From Reinekea forsetii (GTDB lineage Bacteria > Pseudomonadota > Gammaproteobacteria > Pseudomonadales > Natronospirillaceae), in assembly GCF_018860385.1 (NCBI RefSeq), contig NZ_JAHKPH010000012.1, positions 3,160 through 67,159 on the forward strand: DNA of 64,000 bases. The letters are read 5' to 3'. Positions 62,472-64,000 of this stretch are shown here, piece by piece (the stretch's first letter is position 1; each line of letters begins with the position of its first letter). The position numbers were made by a program, and so were the translations under genes. Under the pieces are notes generated by a model. It was not told where the DNA came from. It worked only from the letters and a program-made list of their open reading frames with translations, and ran no database searches.

Positions 62472-62715
62472 TGTTCAGGAAGAACTCCAAGGAAGTATAG
62501 CTAGGATTGGCGACCAACGGATGGAATGTGCTGCTCGGATGCAGCCTTTGGAGAAAACTCTACGGATAGAGCGCATTGGATGCACACGGAAGACCTCAGG
62601 ACACGCCCTGGAACGGGTAAGCGAGTTACACGGATGTAATCGACTCAGGATGAGACTGTTCACGGAAGACAATTGCTTACGACTCCAGGGGAAAGCTCAC
62701 TTTCCCCTTCCCTTT
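62472..62715 (+). ncRNA. CsrB/RsmZ-like regulatory RNA
   Basis: This stretch has no gene but holds 16 GGA triplets in about 220 nt. Many lie in the contexts CAGGA, ACGGA or TTGGA, the binding signature of CsrA/RsmA: for example TTCAGGAAG, CTCGGATGC, CACACGGAAG, CTCAGGACAC, TACACGGATG, CTCAGGATGAG, TTCACGGAAG. A -10 (TATACT, 62460-62465) precedes it by about 7 nt and a hairpin terminator (AGGGGAAAG-CTCA-CTTTCCCCT) closes it. The GacA box 168 bp upstream completes the Gac-Rsm picture. The RNA would sequester CsrA to release target mRNAs. The 5' end is estimated. Confidence 0.82.
62687..62712 (+). terminator. terminator of the CsrB-like RNA
   Basis: A perfect 9-bp stem AGGGGAAAG / CTTTCCCCT around CTCA, followed by a pyrimidine-rich tail (TCCCTTTC) with few consecutive T, so it may be leaky. 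It is convergent with the S1/P1-like gene. Confidence 0.7.
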
Positions 62716-62727
62716 CTCCCTAAATAT

Positions 62728-63582
62728 CTATGAACCAAGCGCTTCATTTATAATCAAAGCCGAGCGGTAAGCCGCCTTTTGTAGCTGAGTTCTTAGCAAC
62801 GCTTGCCCTTCTTTAATTAACGCTGCACTGTAACGCCCCTCTGTTGCAATGGGATACACATGTTCACGTGCCAGTAAATGCGATTCAAATGCCCAATCTT
62901 GTGGCTTTTTCGATTCGCTCCAAGCACTGAGATCCATATCTTTCATTTCGCGGAAATACTCTTGAGCCAAACTAAACCAACGCGTTTCAAACCTTCGGTA
63001 CAGATCGTAATTCCAGATCCAGGCAAGATTGACGTCTTTGAGATCGCCATCTTTTAAATAAATCTTTTGGCCGCCCATATCACGCTTAAGCCCAGTATTT
63101 ACAGGCACGTGGAGCTGTACCATATAATGCATTAAATAGCCCAACGCCTTCTTTTTTTGCGCATTCGAAAACTGGTTTTCTTGCAGCACTTTTTTACTTT
63201 CTAACACAGCCCCTACGGAACAGGCGTTTTTTGGGCAGTGCTGTTGTGGATTAAACTCAGTATCTTCGACAGAAAACAGAGTAAGCTGCAGCGGCTGCAT
63301 AGATCGATTCTTTGCGCGCGAAACCTCTTGCTCTACTCTTGGCGCCATGGCAATGAGCTCACGCTGCCAGTTTGCCCCCAGTAGTGATTCCAAGCGGCCT
63401 TTAGCATTGTCATCTAAATACATCACCATCAACTGAGCCACCATAGAGTGGCCCTGCTCTTCGAACGCGCTAACCAAGGGCGATGCCGCTATCAAAAGTG
63501 AAGCGACTAGCCTCTTCGACTGTTCTGCTCGGCTAACCAACCAATGAATAAAAAGCTGATAACGACTAGCGGACCTAACCAT
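62728..63582 (-). CDS. S1/P1-nuclease-like protein with degenerate zinc site
   Basis: A protein of up to 284 residues with a probable signal peptide (about 24-39, LVASLLIAASPLVSA). It follows the S1/P1 plan, but of the nine zinc ligands only His45 (GH, equivalent to H6 of P1) and His152 (H116) persist. Trp1 is Phe40; the Asp of WAD is lost; the His of the LHY strand is lost; D120 is Gln156; H126 is Asn162; and NLHxxWD reads NLAWIWN, losing H149 and D153. It is probably not a phosphodiesterase. The start is unsure because it overlaps the DUF3392 gene by up to 76 nt; a TTG at 63540 is an alternative. Confidence 0.75.
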   Translation of the reverse strand: MVRSASRYQLFIHWLVSRAEQSKRLVASLLIAASPLVSAFEEQGHSMVAQLMVMYLDDNAKGRLESLLGANWQRELIAMAPRVEQEVSRAKNRSMQPLQLTLFSVEDTEFNPQQHCPKNACSVGAVLESKKVLQENQFSNAQKKKALGYLMHYMVQLHVPVNTGLKRDMGGQKIYLKDGDLKDVNLAWIWNYDLYRRFETRWFSLAQEYFREMKDMDLSAWSESKKPQDWAFESHLLAREHVYPIATEGRYSAALIKEGQALLRTQLQKAAYRSALIINEALGS

Positions 63583-63833
63583 AATGCTCCTGCTAACAAT
63601 AACAATTCACGAACCACCGGCACCAAATAAACAGAAATGGCACCATAACCAACGGCACATAAGGCCACAAAAACCAAAGTTCTAATTATAAAGTGCGCAC
63701 CCTTCACCAATGCCCAAACAGCCTTGTTGATCCGAGCGCCATAAATCACCAGTATAGTGGCAATATAAGCTGATGCGATAAAAGTTAAATGAGGCCGAAA
63801 CCAGCCCGAAAATACGGTCAATAAATCAGACAT
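63507..63833 (-). CDS. DUF3392 membrane protein
   Basis: A 108-residue protein with about three to four membrane helices (about 15-30, 45-68, 72-100) matching DUF3392: SDLLTVFSGWFRPHLTFIASAYIATILVIYG, then KGAHFIIRTLVFVALCAVGYG and a C-terminal helix with a polar tail. The function is unknown. Its 3' end overlaps the S1/P1-like frame, so the two are probably transcribed together. Confidence 0.78.
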   Translation of the reverse strand: MSDLLTVFSGWFRPHLTFIASAYIATILVIYGARINKAVWALVKGAHFIIRTLVFVALCAVGYGAISVYLVPVVRELLLLAGALWLGPLVVISFLFIGWLAEQNSRRG

Positions 63834-63902
63834 GAACTCTGTTTCACCTAGTAATTGAATGGCCCAATATTGTGCCAGAGATTAATGCCATCAGGCACTT
63901 AG

Positions 63903-64000
63903 TTACGATTTTTTTGCACGAATCCGACGATCACGCCAGCCGCGGTAGACCAACCAGCCAACGGCTGCGGCCAATGCAGATGAGGTAAGCACTAACCAAC
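63903..64000 (-). CDS. C-terminal end of a membrane protein (cut by window)
   Basis: The last 31 codons of a minus-strand gene are present, with its stop at 63903-63905. They encode a hydrophobic helix (LVLTSSALAAAVGWLVY) followed by a very basic tail (RGWRDRRIRAKKS), a typical positive-inside cytoplasmic end of a membrane protein. The product cannot be named from this piece. Confidence 0.5.
   Translation of the reverse strand, partial: WLVLTSSALAAAVGWLVYRGWRDRRIRAKKS

Noticed and set aside
62329-62733. 134-codon open frame on the + strand
   Set aside because: It lies on the GGA-rich RNA and its terminator, has no ribosome-binding site, and the translation has no recognisable domain; the base pattern fits a CsrB-type RNA better.
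1-64000. CRISPR arrays, tRNA/rRNA genes, insertion sequences, prophage
   Set aside because: No regularly spaced repeats, cloverleaf-like segments, transposase or phage structural genes were seen while reading both strands.

Overview
The window is a 64 kb chromosomal segment of a free-living, most likely marine, gammaproteobacterium. Base composition is roughly balanced to slightly AT-rich. Gene content and order resemble the Pseudomonas / Oceanospirillales branch (Saccharospirillaceae or Reinekea-like relatives are a reasonable guess): carA-carB-greA in one block, bioB-F-H-C-D in one block, ubiC-ubiA next to phoB-phoR, a GacA/Rsm-type small RNA, and a homogentisate hmgA-fahA-maiA operon. I could not run any search, so the taxonomic placement is an inference. 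No tRNA, rRNA, CRISPR array, insertion sequence, integrase or plasmid/phage backbone was seen.

Layout. 0.5-4.4 kb: tyrosine/homogentisate catabolism (maiA, fahA, hmgA) with an XRE-type regulator. 4.5-9.5 kb: cobT (lower ligand attachment of cobalamin), a double-receiver GGDEF protein, an M17 aminopeptidase, an LpxL-like acyltransferase and a 46-residue small protein. 9.5-14.8 kb: greA, carB, carA, with a terminator-like hairpin overlapped by a 37-codon leader reading frame upstream of carA. 15-19.6 kb: an XRE-like regulator, a SprA-type putative metalloprotease with a flagellar-rod-like small partner, and rimK with an M14-like deacylase and a RimB-type retropepsin. 19.8-24.1 kb: complete late biotin pathway. 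24.3-28.9 kb: comF, a PAS histidine kinase, and an RLAN/ATP-grasp amidoligase paired with a GNAT-peptidase C39 fusion. 29-34 kb: srkA, an FKBP isomerase, a hemolysin III-like protein, and an OhrR-like regulator divergent from a DUF1499 protein and a flavin disulfide oxidoreductase, with twin operator repeats at the promoter. 34-38.9 kb: a two-component system whose operon also encodes an almost wholly acidic exported protein and a TPR/beta-strand-rich exported protein, divergent from an acidic DUF4382-type lipoprotein. 38.8-42.2 kb: metR/metE.

42.5-49.3 kb is an AT-rich accessory stretch: small lipoprotein, DUF4177 protein, a frameshifted hydrolase, GNAT, NUDIX, two tandem membrane-anchored proteins sharing a C-x4-C motif, an exported SUMF1-like protein, a LysE exporter and two small membrane proteins. 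49.4-56.4 kb holds an adenylate-kinase-like protein, an SCP2 protein and a tightly overlapping acyl-CoA dehydrogenase / SDR / APH-like kinase / histidine phosphatase / SDR operon divergent from a LysR regulator; the kinase plus dehydrogenase pair looks like a split ACAD10/11. 56.4-64 kb: HU, ubiCA, phoBR with a Pho box, an orphan receiver protein, a DUF2971-like protein, a CsrB/RsmZ-like RNA with a GacA box about 170 bp upstream, an S1/P1-nuclease-like protein that has lost most zinc ligands, a DUF3392 protein and the end of one more membrane protein.

The most promising candidates for undescribed biology are: the acidic-protein two-component operon (34.0-38.9 kb), the RLAN ligase with its GNAT-C39 partner (26.3-28.9 kb), the CsrB-like RNA (about 62.47-62.72 kb), the apparently inactivated S1/P1 protein (62.7-63.6 kb), and the carA leader.
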